DNA of 64,000 bases from Thiobacillus sp. 65-29 (GCA_001899775.1 MKWN01000038.1:62001-126000); one strand, 5' to 3'. Shown: positions 21,574 to 36,124, counted from the stretch's first letter. Notes: generated by a model not told the origin, from the sequence alone. Numbers and translations: made by a program.

Positions 21574-24279
21574 TCACCGCCTCGTACCGCGCGTCTTCGC
21601 CAGCGCCTCGTCGAGATGGCCGCGAATCACCGGATCGTCGGGCGCGCGCAATGCCGCTTCGCGCAGGTAACGCAGGCCCTTCTCGGTCTGCCCCTGCTGC
21701 ACCAGAATCCAGCCGAGCGTATCGTTGACCTGCGGCTCGTTCGGCGCCAGCGCGCGCGCCCGTTCGGCATGGCCGAGTGCCCCGGGGTCGCCCTGGCGCA
21801 TCAGCACATGCGCCAGATTGTTGTACGCACGCGCGTCGCGCGCGTCGCGCCCGACGAGGTCCAGATACACGGCACGGGCGCGCGGCCAGTCTTCGAGGGC
21901 CAGCCATGCCTCGCCAAGGGCGTGGCCGCTGGCGGAATCGGCCGGATGAAGGGTACGCCAGCCCTCCATCAGGCGCGCCGCCTCGCGCGCCTGGTTCGAC
22001 GCCATCAGCGCGCCATAAAGACCAAACAGACTGTCGCTGCCACGATCGGCGGCATAGGCGGCGCGCCAGGCGTCGACCGCCTCGATCTTGCGCCCCTGCA
22101 CCTGGCGCAGCTCGCCCAGGAGACGCCGCGCCGCGGCTTGCGCATGACTGCGTTGCTGCAGCGCCTGCATCTGCCTCTCGGCGTCGGCGAACCTGCCCTG
22201 CTGAATGGCCAGGCGAGCCTGCAACACCAGCGCCGACACATGGTCCGGCTCGGCGAGCAGCGCCTTGCCCAGGCTGTAGGCGGCCGCGTCGGTGTCGCCG
22301 ATCTGCATCTGGCGCGCCGCCGCCCGTGTCAACCAAGCCGCATCGAAGGCGGCGCCCTGCGCCAGACCACGCAGGGTCGCGCGCGCCGCATCGGCGTTGC
22401 CGAGCGCGATCTGTGCATCGGCAAGTGCCAATAGCGCGCCGGGATCCCGCGGGGCGATCGCCTGTGCATCACGCGCGACGTCAAGCGCCCGCTGCACCTG
22501 CCCACTGCGCAGATACAAACCGTGCAACGCCAGCCGCGGCCGCACATCCTGGCCCTTGAGGCCGGCGGCCTTTTCCAGCCAGCGCACGGCTTCCGGGGCG
22601 CGGCCGACCTGTTCCTCGAGACGCGCGAGTTCGAGCATGGCATCGACATGGTCCGGCTTCACCTTGAGAATGCCGAGATAGCGCTGGCGCGCCCGCTCGA
22701 CCTGGCCATCGGCCTCGTCGAGTCGCGCAAGGTTGAGGTGGGCCGCGTAGAAACCCGGGGCACCCTTGATTGCGGCAACATAGGCCGAACGCGCGCCGGG
22801 ACGGTCGCCCGCCGCCAACCTTGCCACCCCCAGCAGATTGTGCAGCGAGACATTGCCGGGGTCGCGGCGGAGGATCGTGTCGATGATGGCGACGGCAGGT
22901 TTGCCCTCGCCCCGTTTGAGGTAGGCGAGCGCCAGTGGCACTCCGGCCTCGGCGCTGGCGGGGGCCAGTTCGTAGGCGCGCAGCAGCGCGGCAAGACCGG
23001 CTTGGCGCTGACCGGCACCAAGCAGGCTCAGACCCAGCCCGGTCTGGATGGCCGAGGTGTCCTGTGCCTGGGCCGCCTCCTGGAACATCTGCGTGGCCTG
23101 CGCGTGCCTGCCCTGGCCCATATAGGCGCTACCCAGCAGCGACAGGGTCTGCGCATCGCCCGGCTGCGCGCGCAGGGCCGGTTGCAGCATGGCGATGGCC
23201 CGATCGAACTGGCGCTCGGCCAGATAGATGCTGCCCAGCAGCTTGCGTACGCCGGGTTCGCGCGGAAACTTTTCCTGGTACGGCACGAGGTAGGACTTGG
23301 CGCGCTCGAATTCACCGAGCGCGTGGTGCGCCAGCCCTCCGAGCAGTTTCAGCTGGTCGCTGGCCTGCAGGAACTCCGGCGACAGTTGCCCCAGCGTACG
23401 CGTCACATCCTGCATGGCCGCGCGGCTGGCCGCCCCGTCGCCTTGGCGGGCGTGGTAGAGCGCGCGCAGATAGGCTCCACGGGGGTCGTGCGAAAAGTGC
23501 TTCTGCAGAAAGTCGATGTCGGTGCGAGCCTCCGCGTCGCGCTTGAGATCGAGCCAGATGCCGGCGCGCGCAAGGCGCGCCTCCAGATATTGCGGCTGGT
23601 ATTCCAGTGCGCGGCCATAGTCGCGCGCCGCCCCCGCGAGATCGCCCTGCGCATGCGCGATCGACGCCTGCATGGTCCACGCTTCGGCATCACGCGGCGC
23701 AAGCTGCAGTGCGCGCTGGGCGGCCGCCTGCGCCTCCTGCACGCGGCCGGCATTGAGGTGGATCTGCGCCTGCAGCGCCAGTGCGCGGGCCGCGCCGGCG
23801 GGGATCGTCTCGGCCTGCCGGGCGCTCGCCAGCGCCGCGTCGAGCTGGCTCAGCTGGATCTGCGCGCGCGTGCGCAGAACCAGCATCTCCAATCGCGCCT
23901 GCGGCGCCAGGCCATCGGGACCGAAGCGCTCCAGCAGCAGGCGTACCTTGCCCTGATCAAAATAGGCACGCGCCTGAAGCACAGCGAGTTCCGCACGTGC
24001 CGCCCCAAGGCGTTCCGCGTCAGCCAATACACGCTCGGCCGCCGCGGGTTCACCCCGGTGCAGATGCACCTGCCCCAGCAGCACCAGCGCCGGCAGCATC
24101 TTCGGCTCTTCCTTGAGCGCATTCTTCAACTGGATGATCGCGCCGGCATCGTCGCCGCGTCCATAGCGCGTCAGCGCATCCTCATAGAAGCGTGCGGCCT
24201 CCGCCTCGCGATCCGCGCGGACGGGAAAAGATAGTGTCAGTCCCGCGAGCAGGCTGACGATCAGTGTACGTTTCAACAT
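21574..24279 (-). CDS. prsT: XrtA/PEP-CTERM system TPR-repeat protein PrsT
   Basis: 901 aa with signal sequence and continuous TPR repeats, size and architecture of PrsT; located beside a PEP-CTERM gene. Confidence 0.8.
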   Translation of the reverse strand: MLKRTLIVSLLAGLTLSFPVRADREAEAARFYEDALTRYGRGDDAGAIIQLKNALKEEPKMLPALVLLGQVHLHRGEPAAAERVLADAERLGAARAELAVLQARAYFDQGKVRLLLERFGPDGLAPQARLEMLVLRTRAQIQLSQLDAALASARQAETIPAGAARALALQAQIHLNAGRVQEAQAAAQRALQLAPRDAEAWTMQASIAHAQGDLAGAARDYGRALEYQPQYLEARLARAGIWLDLKRDAEARTDIDFLQKHFSHDPRGAYLRALYHARQGDGAASRAAMQDVTRTLGQLSPEFLQASDQLKLLGGLAHHALGEFERAKSYLVPYQEKFPREPGVRKLLGSIYLAERQFDRAIAMLQPALRAQPGDAQTLSLLGSAYMGQGRHAQATQMFQEAAQAQDTSAIQTGLGLSLLGAGQRQAGLAALLRAYELAPASAEAGVPLALAYLKRGEGKPAVAIIDTILRRDPGNVSLHNLLGVARLAAGDRPGARSAYVAAIKGAPGFYAAHLNLARLDEADGQVERARQRYLGILKVKPDHVDAMLELARLEEQVGRAPEAVRWLEKAAGLKGQDVRPRLALHGLYLRSGQVQRALDVARDAQAIAPRDPGALLALADAQIALGNADAARATLRGLAQGAAFDAAWLTRAAARQMQIGDTDAAAYSLGKALLAEPDHVSALVLQARLAIQQGRFADAERQMQALQQRSHAQAAARRLLGELRQVQGRKIEAVDAWRAAYAADRGSDSLFGLYGALMASNQAREAARLMEGWRTLHPADSASGHALGEAWLALEDWPRARAVYLDLVGRDARDARAYNNLAHVLMRQGDPGALGHAERARALAPNEPQVNDTLGWILVQQGQTEKGLRYLREAALRAPDDPVIRGHLDEALAKTRGTRR

Positions 24280-24340
24280 CGTTGTCGCTTTCTCTCTGCG
24301 GAAGCCGGGGTGTCGTCGACGCCCTTCGTCTCAGGGGACC

Positions 24341-24355
24341 GCAACTTTCGTACCA
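24341..24355 (-). promoter_or_regulatory. sigma-54 promoter of prsT
   Basis: TGGTACGAAAGTTGC, GG-N10-GC, 62 nt from the start codon. Confidence 0.65.
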
Positions 24356-24567
24356 GGCGCCTTCTCCCTGCGGCGCGCCGGATCGCAAGGACCTGCCGCC
24401 GTCCGGGCACGGCAGACTGTCGAGTTCCGGACCGCAACGATGGAATGTCATATTCACGGACACGCGTGGGTGCCGGGCGCCGATATCCCTGTCGCGCTTC
24501 CGGGATAAGTGGGCGCTCGGCTGCGGTTTCCGGGATAATGGTCTGCCTCCCGCTTCGCTGTCCTGCC

Positions 24568-28254
<3,687 letters not shown>

Positions 28255-28264
28255 CGCGGCGGGG

Positions 28265-28822
28265 CTACCAGCCCTGCTGCAGCATCTTCTCCAGCCAGAA
28301 CAGCCCGATCACGGTCTTGGTCTCGCAGATGCGGCCATCCCTCACCCACTGCATCGCCTCGGCGAAGGGCAGGCGCAGGATTTCCAGGAACTCGTCGGCG
28401 TCGCGGCCATGGCTGCCGTTTTGCAGCCCGCGCGCGAGATAGAACGCGAGTCTTTCGTTGGAATAGCCGATGCACGGATAGATGGTGGTGACCTCACGCC
28501 ATTGCGCTGCCGTATAGCCGGTTTCCTCTTCCAGCTCGCGCCGGGCGCAGGCGAGATCGTCCTCACCGGGATCGATCTTGCCGGCGGGCAGTTCGATGAA
28601 GTCGCGGTGCAGCGGGTAGCGGTGCTGACGTTCGAGCAGCAGGTCGCCGTTGTCGAACAGCGGAATGACGACGACGGCACCAGGATGGACGATGTACTCA
28701 CGCGTCGATTCGGCACCGTCGGGCAGGCGCACGCGGTCGCGCCGCACGTGCAGCAGGCGCCCGTCGAACACGGTTTCGGAGTCAAGCTGGGTTTCGGTCA
28801 GGTCGATGGCGTCGGTTTTCAT
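28265..28822 (-). CDS. NUDIX hydrolase (ADP-ribose pyrophosphatase type)
   Basis: NUDIX box GKIDPGEDDLACARRELEEETGY. Confidence 0.9.
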   Translation of the reverse strand: MKTDAIDLTETQLDSETVFDGRLLHVRRDRVRLPDGAESTREYIVHPGAVVVIPLFDNGDLLLERQHRYPLHRDFIELPAGKIDPGEDDLACARRELEEETGYTAAQWREVTTIYPCIGYSNERLAFYLARGLQNGSHGRDADEFLEILRLPFAEAMQWVRDGRICETKTVIGLFWLEKMLQQGW

Positions 28823-28852
28823 GGCCGCCATGATAACCGGAGGTACACGGAC

Positions 28853-28882
28853 AAAAAAAAGCCGGATTCTTGCGAACCCGGC
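28853..28882 (-). terminator. Rho-independent terminator
   Basis: Minus strand GCCGGGTTCGCAAGAATCCGGC followed by TTTTTTTT. Confidence 0.75.
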
Positions 28883-28977
28883 GGAAATGAAGGGACAGGC
28901 CCCTCGTTGCGGAGAACTTCCTGCTTGCAGCCCAAGCAGCAAGCAAGTGCATCCTACAAGAGGAAGGCGCATCGGCG
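28853..28977 (-). ncRNA. Candidate small RNA between algR and the NUDIX gene
   Basis: Putative -35 TTGCGA (29002-29007) and -10 TGTATA (28978-28983), CTGCTTG/CAAGCAG stem-loop, terminator at end. Confidence 0.35.
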
Positions 28978-29015
28978 TATACAACTTTAGTTGTAGGCGG
29001 CTCGCAACACGTTGT

Positions 29016-29780
29016 TTACATGGACTTAAATTTTTCACGCAGGCCACTATACTGGCGTCGGCTGACGGCAAGGCGCTCGTCGAGGCCGTCCAGACGCACG
29101 AAATGGCCATCGTCCTCGCCCGGCATCTTGCCGATTTCGCGGATGCGGTCGGCGGCCACCAGGCAGTTGCGGTGAATGCGCGCGAAAACCTCGCCAAACT
29201 CGCTCTCCAGACGCGCCAGCGATTCCTCGATCAGGAATTCGCGCGCGCCGGTGCGCACGGTGACGTACTTCAGTTCGGCCTTGAGATAAAGGATGTCGGC
29301 CACCGGAATCAGCACCATGCGGCCCTTTTCCGTCAGCGACAGGTGAGTGCGCGCCTTCGGATGCGCCTCGCGCAGGTGGTCGATGGCGGCGGGGCTGAGG
29401 CGGTGGGCGCGCGCGAGCGCCCGCGCCAGGCGCTCGGCGCGTACCGGCTTCACCAGATAATCGACGGCGTTGAGATCGAAAGCCTGACAGGCGTAGGCAT
29501 CGTACGCGGTGGTGAAGACGATGGCCGGCGGCGCTGCCAGCCGGTTGAGATGGCTGGCGCACTCGAGGCCGTCCATGCCCGGCATGCGGATATCGAGCAG
29601 CACGGCGTCAACCGCCTGCCGTTGCACCAGTTCCAGCGCTTCCATGCCGCTCGCCGCTTCGCCGACGATGCTGGTCGCCAGTTGCCCGGCACAGTCGGCG
29701 AGCACGTCACGCAGGCGGTGGCGCGCGGGCGCCTCGTCATCGACGATCAGGACGCGCAGGGGGGGATGGGGAGCGTTCAC
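29016..29780 (-). CDS. algR: LytTR family response regulator AlgR
   Basis: [28 protein letters not shown], LytTR domain ILYLKAELKYVTVRTGAREFLIEESL; GTG start. Confidence 0.9.
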   Translation of the reverse strand: MNAPHPPLRVLIVDDEAPARHRLRDVLADCAGQLATSIVGEAASGMEALELVQRQAVDAVLLDIRMPGMDGLECASHLNRLAAPPAIVFTTAYDAYACQAFDLNAVDYLVKPVRAERLARALARAHRLSPAAIDHLREAHPKARTHLSLTEKGRMVLIPVADILYLKAELKYVTVRTGAREFLIEESLARLESEFGEVFARIHRNCLVAADRIREIGKMPGEDDGHFVRLDGLDERLAVSRRQYSGLREKFKSM

Positions 29781-30789
29781 GGCCGGAGGTGTAGGGAATG
29801 ACGATATGCACCTGATAAACGGCCCCCAACTGCTCGGACTTGAGCTGGGCGTCGAGATCGAAATGCAGCAGCAGCCGTTCACGGATGTTGTCGAGCGCGA
29901 TGCGGTTGCCCTTGTGGTGGCCCGGGTCGGCGGCGACCGGGTTGCGCACCACGATGTGCACCTTGTCACCGCTGCGATACAGGTTGACGCTGATCTCGCC
30001 GCCTTCGGCCTGCGGCTCAATGCCGTGATACACCGCGTTTTCCGCCAGCGGCTGGATCACCAGCGGCGGAATCAGGGCGTCCGCCGGCATCTTGTGATCG
30101 TGCCAGACGATCCGCAGGCGATCACCCATGCGCAGTTCTTCCAGTTCCAGATAGGCGCGCGTGAGGGCGACTTCGTCTTCCAGCGGCACCAGCTGGTTGG
30201 CCTGGTTCATGAGCGCGCGGAACAGGTCCGCCATGTTCTCCAGCGCTCGCTCCGCACGACGCGGGTCGCTGCGCACCAACGAGAGCACCGCGTTGAGCGT
30301 GTTGAACAGGAAATGCGGACGGATGCGCGCCTGCAAGGCCTGCAGGCGCGCCTCGGTGATGGCCGGCGACAGCGCCCGCGCACGCAAATTGAAATAGCCA
30401 AGCAACCCCGCGCCGACCAGGCAGGCGAAAACCGCCACGCCGGTCGGCGTCAGCCGCTGCCCGGTGATGAGGAGCGGCCCCATCGCCGCCGCCGTCAGCG
30501 CCGGCACCCCCGCCGCCAGCGCCAGCGTGGCGGCCACGCCGGTTCGATACGACAGGTCGCGCAGCCAGCGCCCCGCCCCGCACAGGGCGAGCAGGGTCAG
30601 AAGCAGCGCCGGCTGCGCCAACGCCGAGACATCGACGAAGCCGTCGACGAATGCTGCAAGGTCGTGCGCACGCGCCACCCCTGCCGCGGCCAGCACCGCT
30701 TCCACCGCCACGACGATGCGCAGCATCACGCCCAGGTGGCAGAAGTTCGGCAATTCCACCGGCCGGTTGTTATGATTCCCTTTTTTCAT
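29737..30789 (-). CDS. algZ: sensor histidine kinase AlgZ (LytS/YehU type)
   Basis: [50 protein letters not shown]; start may be 30726. Confidence 0.87.
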   Translation of the reverse strand: MKKGNHNNRPVELPNFCHLGVMLRIVVAVEAVLAAAGVARAHDLAAFVDGFVDVSALAQPALLLTLLALCGAGRWLRDLSYRTGVAATLALAAGVPALTAAAMGPLLITGQRLTPTGVAVFACLVGAGLLGYFNLRARALSPAITEARLQALQARIRPHFLFNTLNAVLSLVRSDPRRAERALENMADLFRALMNQANQLVPLEDEVALTRAYLELEELRMGDRLRIVWHDHKMPADALIPPLVIQPLAENAVYHGIEPQAEGGEISVNLYRSGDKVHIVVRNPVAADPGHHKGNRIALDNIRERLLLHFDLDAQLKSEQLGAVYQVHIVIPYTSGRERSPSPPARPDRR

Positions 30790-30806
30790 CCCCTTTTCCT
30801 GCCCCC

Positions 30807-32198
30807 ATGAGCACGTCCACGACGCCGCCCGCTGGCGCCTGGTCCGGCCGCTTCGCCGAGCCGGTATCCGAAATCGTCAAACGCTACACGGCGTCGATTC
30901 CCTTCGATTATCGGCTGGCCGAGTTCGATATTCAGGGTTCGCTGGCACACGCCGCCATGTTGCACCACGTCGGTGTGCTCTCCAAGGGCGATCTCGAAGC
31001 GATCCGCCGCGGCATGGCGGAACTCCTGGCAGAGATCCGCACCGGCAAGTTTGTCTGGTCGCTGGACCGGGAAGACGTCCACCTCAACATCGAAGCCGCG
31101 CTCACCGCGAAGATCGGCGACGCCGGCAAACGCCTGCACACGGGGCGCAGTCGCAACGACCAGGTGGCGACCGACGTGCGCCTGTACCTGCGCGACGCCA
31201 TCGACCGCATCAGCACCGGGCTGCGCGCCTGCCAGAGCGCGCTCGTCGATCTGGCCGAGGCGCACACCGACACCGTGATGCCCGGCTTCACCCACCTGCA
31301 GGTGGCGCAGCCGGTCACTTTCGGCCACCACCTGCTCGCCTACTTCGAGATGCTCGCGCGCGACGCCGAGCGCATGGCCGACTGCCGCCGCCGTGTCAAC
31401 CGGCTGCCGCTGGGTGCCGCCGCGCTGGCCGGCACCAGCTATCCGATCGACCGCCAGTTCGTCGCCAGAGAGCTGGGCTTCGAGGCGGTCTGCGAGAATT
31501 CCCTCGATGCGGTATCGGATCGCGACTTTGCCATCGAATTCACCGCCGCGGCGGCGCTGGTGATGACTCACCTCTCGCGCCTGTCGGAAGAGCTGATCCT
31601 GTGGATGAGCCCGCGCTTCGGTTTCATCGACCTCGCCGACCGCTTCTGCACCGGCTCGTCGATCATGCCGCAGAAGAAGAATCCCGACGTGCCCGAGCTG
31701 GTGCGCGGCAAGACCGGCCGCGTCAACGGCCACCTGGTCGCCCTGCTCACGCTCATGAAGGGCCAGCCGCTCGCCTACAACAAGGACAACCAGGAAGACA
31801 AGGAACCGCTGTTCGACACCGTCGACACGCTCACCGACACGCTGGCGATCTACGCCGACCTGCTCACCGGCGTGACGGTGAAGCGGGAGGCGATGCGCGT
31901 GGCGGTGATGCAGGGCTACGCCACCGCCACCGATCTGGCCGACTACCTGGTGAAGAAGGGCGTGCCCTTCCGCGACGCGCACGAAGTCGTGGCACGCACG
32001 GTGCGCGCCGCCGAAGCCGCCGGCCGCGATCTGGCCGAGTTGCCGCTCACCGAACTGCAGGCGTTCAGCCCGGTCATCGCCGACGACGTCCATGCCGTGC
32101 TGACGCTGGAAGGTTCGCTCGCCGCCCGCGACCACCTCGGCGGCACCGCACCAGCGCAGGTGCGCGCCGCAATCGCGCGCGCACGCGCCCGGCTCTAG
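30807..32198 (+). CDS. argH: argininosuccinate lyase
   Basis: [32 protein letters not shown]. Confidence 0.97.
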   Translation: MSTSTTPPAGAWSGRFAEPVSEIVKRYTASIPFDYRLAEFDIQGSLAHAAMLHHVGVLSKGDLEAIRRGMAELLAEIRTGKFVWSLDREDVHLNIEAALTAKIGDAGKRLHTGRSRNDQVATDVRLYLRDAIDRISTGLRACQSALVDLAEAHTDTVMPGFTHLQVAQPVTFGHHLLAYFEMLARDAERMADCRRRVNRLPLGAAALAGTSYPIDRQFVARELGFEAVCENSLDAVSDRDFAIEFTAAAALVMTHLSRLSEELILWMSPRFGFIDLADRFCTGSSIMPQKKNPDVPELVRGKTGRVNGHLVALLTLMKGQPLAYNKDNQEDKEPLFDTVDTLTDTLAIYADLLTGVTVKREAMRVAVMQGYATATDLADYLVKKGVPFRDAHEVVARTVRAAEAAGRDLAELPLTELQAFSPVIADDVHAVLTLEGSLAARDHLGGTAPAQVRAAIARARARL

Positions 32199-32785
32199 GG
32201 CGACTCCGCCAGCACCACCGGCGGCGCATGTTCGCGGCAGATGCGGCGCACTTCGGGGCTGGACAGCTTCTCCTGCATCAATGCGCAAAAATAGCTGCGC
32301 GGCCCAAGACGCTGGTTGTGGCGGCAGGTCGCGCACACGCCGAAGCTGCGCTTGGCGCTCTGCCCCTGCACCTGGGCGAGGATCTGGCGCAGCACCACGA
32401 TCGCCGAAGTCACCCGGGCCGGACTCGCGGTCTGCACGATGTCGCGCCAGGCGCCGCCGGCGGACAGCGTCTTCAGCAGGGTGGTACCGCCTTCGGTGAG
32501 AATCAGCCGCACCACGCGGCCGTCGCGCGGATCGGCATAGCGCGAGATCAGGCGGCGGCGTGCCAGCACCAGCACGGTCTGCGACACCGTGCCCTTGGTC
32601 AGCCCCAGATACTCGGTCAGCGCCTGCGGGGTGTTGGAAAAGCGGTTGGCCTGGTTGAGATAGAACAACACCTGCAGGTGCACCGGTTGCAGGTGCTGCG
32701 CGGCGCCCGCCTGGCGCAGGTCGGCGCGGGTCAGCAGCGAAAGCCGCTCCACCAGGTCGAACAGGGTGAGCGCCTGGCTTTTCAC
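32195..32785 (-). CDS. MarR family regulator with Cys-rich C-terminus
   Basis: Winged-helix region ([39 protein letters not shown]); C-terminal CATC..C..C. Confidence 0.8.
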   Translation of the reverse strand: MKSQALTLFDLVERLSLLTRADLRQAGAAQHLQPVHLQVLFYLNQANRFSNTPQALTEYLGLTKGTVSQTVLVLARRRLISRYADPRDGRVVRLILTEGGTTLLKTLSAGGAWRDIVQTASPARVTSAIVVLRQILAQVQGQSAKRSFGVCATCRHNQRLGPRSYFCALMQEKLSSPEVRRICREHAPPVVLAESP

Positions 32786-32793
32786 GGGAGAGG

Positions 32794-33102
32794 TTAGAAG
32801 CCGACCGTACCGCCGCCCTGCGCGGCGATCAGCTCGCCAAGCCGGGTGAACAGCGGCGTGCCGTCGCGGGTGTCCACCCAGTCGCCATCCTGCGGGCGGA
32901 AGTGGAAGCCGCCCGAGCGCGCGGCGACCCAGAGTTCGCGCGCCACGCCGTGGCGGTTGACGACGATCTTGCTGCCGTCGTCGAACTCGATTTCGATGAT
33001 GCCGTCGGCCGGCGTCTCGAAGTCCAGACCGGCCACCTCCAGCGCCTGTTCGATATGGGCCAGCGTCGCGCCGGCTGCCCGGTTGAAGTCGATGTCGCTC
33101 AT
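32794..33102 (-). CDS. cyaY: frataxin-like iron donor protein CyaY
   Basis: VVNRHGVARELWVAARSGGFHFRPQDGDWVDTRDGTPLFTRL. Confidence 0.92.
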   Translation of the reverse strand: MSDIDFNRAAGATLAHIEQALEVAGLDFETPADGIIEIEFDDGSKIVVNRHGVARELWVAARSGGFHFRPQDGDWVDTRDGTPLFTRLGELIAAQGGGTVGF

Positions 33103-33126
33103 GATGTCCGTGCTAACATTTCGCGC

Positions 33127-33252
33127 ATGAATGTGCGTGCCATATATATAGTGTCCCTGCTGCTGTGCGGTCTTGCCCTTTCCGCCTGCGGCTCGAAGGG
33201 CAGCCTGTATCTTCCCGAAAATCCCCCCGCCCCGCAACGGACCTCCCCGTGA
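33127..33252 (+). CDS. lptM: LPS translocon maturation lipoprotein LptM
   Basis: 41 aa lipoprotein, lipobox LSAC followed by GSKGSLYLP, upstream of lysA. Confidence 0.85.
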   Translation: MNVRAIYIVSLLLCGLALSACGSKGSLYLPENPPAPQRTSP

Positions 33253-34493
33253 ACACCCTGCATCGCATCGACGGCCGCCTCCATTTCGAGGACGTGGCGC
33301 TGGATTCGCTCGCCGAACGCTTCGGCACCCCCCTCTACGTCTACTCGCGCGCCGCCCTCGAAGCCGCCTACCGTGCCTACGCGGACGCCTTCGCCGCCGT
33401 CCCGCACCTTGTCTGCTATGCGGTGAAAGCCAATTCCAGCCTCGCGGTTCTCAACGTGTTCGCGCGCCTGGGTGCCGGCTTCGATATCGTCTCCGGTGGG
33501 GAACTCGCCCGCGTGCTGGCCGCCGGCGGCGACCCCGGCAAGGTGGTGTTCTCCGGCGTCGGCAAATCCGCGGCCGAGATGCGCGCCGCGCTGGAGGCCG
33601 GCATCCTGTGCTTCAACGTCGAGTCCGAGAGCGAACTGCACCGCCTGAACCGTGTGGCCGGCGAGCTCGGGCGGACTGCGCCGATTTCGTTTCGGGTCAA
33701 TCCCGATGTCGACGCACGGACCCATCCCTACATCTCCACCGGCCTTAAGCAGAACAAGTTCGGCGTGCCGATCGCCCAGGCGCATGCGCTCTACCGGCAG
33801 GCTGCGAGCCTGCCGCATCTCGCGGTCGTCGGCATCGACTGCCACATCGGCTCGCAGCTCACCGATCTTTCGCCGCTGGCGGACGCCGCTGACCGCGTAC
33901 TTGCCCTGGTCGATGCCCTCGCCGCCGACGGCATCCTCCTTCAGCACATCGACCTCGGCGGCGGTGTCGGCATCCGCTACCGCGACGAGACGCCGCCCGA
34001 CCTCGCCGCCTACGGCCGCGTGCTGGCCGGGAAATTCGCCGGGCGCCGCGAGACGCTGCTGCTCGAACCGGGGCGCTCACTGGTCGGTAACGCCGGCCTG
34101 CTGCTCACGCGTGTCGAGTACCTGAAGCCTGGCGAAGAGAAGAATTTCGCCATTGTCGACGCCGCGATGAACGACCTGATGCGCCCGGCCCTGTACGAAG
34201 CCTTTCACGAAATCGTCGCGGTCGACGAAAGAAGCGTGCCTGCCCGGCGCTACGACATCGTCGGCCCGATTTGCGAAACCGGCGATTTTATTGGCTTTGC
34301 GCGTGATCTCGCGATCGAGGAAGGCGATCTCCTCGCCATTCTTTCGGCCGGCGCCTACGGCATGAGCATGGCCTCGAACTACAATTCGCGCCCGCGCGCC
34401 GCCGAAGTGCTCGTCGACAAGAACAAAATTCATTTGATCCGCGACCGCGAGACGTTCGCTGCCTTGATCACCGGAGAACGGCTTCCTGATTGA
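33249..34493 (+). CDS. lysA: diaminopimelate decarboxylase, GTG start
   Basis: CYAVKANSSLAVL, FDIVSGGELARVLAAGG, GPICETGDFIG. Confidence 0.96.
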   Translation: MNTLHRIDGRLHFEDVALDSLAERFGTPLYVYSRAALEAAYRAYADAFAAVPHLVCYAVKANSSLAVLNVFARLGAGFDIVSGGELARVLAAGGDPGKVVFSGVGKSAAEMRAALEAGILCFNVESESELHRLNRVAGELGRTAPISFRVNPDVDARTHPYISTGLKQNKFGVPIAQAHALYRQAASLPHLAVVGIDCHIGSQLTDLSPLADAADRVLALVDALAADGILLQHIDLGGGVGIRYRDETPPDLAAYGRVLAGKFAGRRETLLLEPGRSLVGNAGLLLTRVEYLKPGEEKNFAIVDAAMNDLMRPALYEAFHEIVAVDERSVPARRYDIVGPICETGDFIGFARDLAIEEGDLLAILSAGAYGMSMASNYNSRPRAAEVLVDKNKIHLIRDRETFAALITGERLPD

Positions 34494-34608
34494 CTCTGCA
34501 CCATGCGCGCCAAACGTCCAAGAGGGTGCTTTTTGGTATCGTCCCGATACATTTTGTTTCACTGCGACATTTTTCTGTGGCGGCCCCACGCCGCGCATTG
34601 ACTATTCG

Positions 34609-34636
34609 TTGAACACTCCGCAAAACGCTCTAGAAT
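34609..34636 (+). promoter_or_regulatory. sigma-70-like promoter upstream of histone H1-like gene
   Basis: TTGAAC-N16-TAGAAT, about 150 nt leader. Confidence 0.45.
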
Positions 34637-34797
34637 GGGATTCACCAAGCGGAGCTTCGGTATCGCCCGTCTCCATGCGGGTTTCGGGCATTTCGTTGCC
34701 TGTCGGTACCACGCTTTGGAAGTGCATGTCTGACTGCACGTTGCTTCAAAAATGTAGTGACTGGTAAGTACGTTCAACTTCTGAAGGAGTGTTAAAG

Positions 34798-35475
34798 ATG
34801 GCAACAGCGAAGAAACCCGCCGCCAAACCGGCGGCCAAGAAGGCGGCAGCCAAGCCGGCTGCGAAGAAGGCCGCCCCGGCCAAGAAGGCAGCGCCGGCAA
34901 AGAAGGCCGCCGCCAAACCCGCAGTGAAGAAGGCCACCGCCAAGCCGGCTGCGAAGAAGGCCGCCCCGGCCAAGAAGCCCGCAGTGAAGAAAGCCGCCCC
35001 CGCCAAGAAGGCCGCTCCGGCCAAAAAGGCAGCAGCGGTCAAGAAGCCCGCAGTGAAGAAGGCCGCCGCCAAACCGGCTGTGAAGAAGGCCGCTCCGGCG
35101 AAGAAACCCGCCGTCAAGAAAGCCGCCCCCGCCAAGAAGGCCGCTCCGGCCAAAAAGGCAGCAGCGGCCAAGAAGCCCGCAGTGAAGAAGGCCGCCGCCA
35201 AGCCGGCTGTGAAGAAGGCCGCTCCGGCGAAGAAACCCGCTGCAAAGAAAGCGGCCCCCGCCAAGAAAGCCGCTCCGGCGAAAAAGCCCGCTGCAAAGAA
35301 AGCGGCTCCCGCGAAGAAGCCCGCTGCCAAGCCGGCTGCGAAGAAGGCCGCTCCGGCGAAGAAACCCGCCGCGAAGAAGGCCGCTCCCGCCAAGCCTGCA
35401 CCGGCCACGGCGCCTGCCGCGGCGCCTGCTGCCCCCGCACCGGCGGTACCGGTCATCAAGCCCTTCGGGCTCTAA
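34798..35475 (+). CDS. histone H1-like Lys/Ala/Pro-rich DNA-binding protein
   Basis: About 220 aa made of repeating KKAAPAKKPA(V/A)KKAA units. Confidence 0.85.
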   Translation: MATAKKPAAKPAAKKAAAKPAAKKAAPAKKAAPAKKAAAKPAVKKATAKPAAKKAAPAKKPAVKKAAPAKKAAPAKKAAAVKKPAVKKAAAKPAVKKAAPAKKPAVKKAAPAKKAAPAKKAAAAKKPAVKKAAAKPAVKKAAPAKKPAAKKAAPAKKAAPAKKPAAKKAAPAKKPAAKPAAKKAAPAKKPAAKKAAPAKPAPATAPAAAPAAPAPAVPVIKPFGL

Positions 35476-35500
35476 CAGGTCGGGCGCTGCCCAATCTGAA

Positions 35501-35524
35501 ACGGGGGCCTGGCCCCCGTTTTTA
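35501..35524 (+). terminator. Rho-independent terminator of H1-like gene
   Basis: ACGGGGGCC-TGGCCCCCGT-TTTTA. Confidence 0.75.
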
Positions 35525-36124
35525 TTCTTCCCGCACACGCGCCAGGAGTCGCTGCGTCCACCGCAGGCGTACCACCAGCAACAGGCCGAGCACACCCGCG
35601 TAGACGAGCGGTTCGGTCAGATCCTTCTTCACCAGCCACAGGAAATGCAGCACCCCCAGTACCGCCGCCGGATAAATCAGCCGGTGCAGCAATTGCCAGC
35701 GGCGGCCGAGTCGGCGCATGGCGGCCCGGGTGGACGTCGCTGCCAGAGGCACGAGCAGGACAAAGGCGGTAAACCCCGCCGTGATGAAGGGCCGTTCGAG
35801 GATGTCGCGCGCAATGGCGCGCGGATCGAAGGACTGGTCCAGCCAGAAATAGGTGAGCGCATGCAGGCAGGCGTAGAAGAAGGCGAACAGGCCGAGCATG
35901 CGACGGTGGCGCACCAGGCCGGAGCGACCGGTGAGCCGCCGCAGCGGCGTCACGGCAAGGGTCAGCAACAAACCGATCAGCGCCCAGGTCCCCGTCGAGT
36001 GCGCGACGAATTCGACCGGGTCCGCCCCCAGCCCACCCCACACACCGAGCAGAATCAGCCGCAGCAGGGGCAGGCAGCCGGCGACGAACAGCCAACTTCC
36101 CGGCCGCCGCAGCAGACCGTGCAT
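35522..36124 (-). CDS. msrQ: sulfoxide reductase heme-binding subunit MsrQ
   Basis: Ferric-reductase-like membrane protein: STGTWALIGLLLTLAVTPL, LVRHRRMLGLFAFFYACLHALTYFWLD. Confidence 0.92.
   Translation of the reverse strand: MHGLLRRPGSWLFVAGCLPLLRLILLGVWGGLGADPVEFVAHSTGTWALIGLLLTLAVTPLRRLTGRSGLVRHRRMLGLFAFFYACLHALTYFWLDQSFDPRAIARDILERPFITAGFTAFVLLVPLAATSTRAAMRRLGRRWQLLHRLIYPAAVLGVLHFLWLVKKDLTEPLVYAGVLGLLLVVRLRWTQRLLARVREE

Noticed and set aside
24310-24567. N-terminal extension of metH in the ORF track
   Set aside because: MetH homologs start at [24 protein letters not shown]; the extension overlaps the divergent prsT promoter region.
24280-24567. Possible cobalamin or SAM riboswitch in front of metH
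   Set aside because: No recognisable B12-box or SAM-I core could be read; an Infernal search would be needed to claim one.
35001-35400. Tandem-repeat region considered as CRISPR-like
   Set aside because: Repeats are coding, degenerate and without spacers of uniform length.
34746-35459. GAAFFAAGFFAG-type 237 aa membrane-like ORF antisense to the H1-like gene
   Set aside because: Direct consequence of K/A/P repeats read in reverse; no start context or conserved domain.
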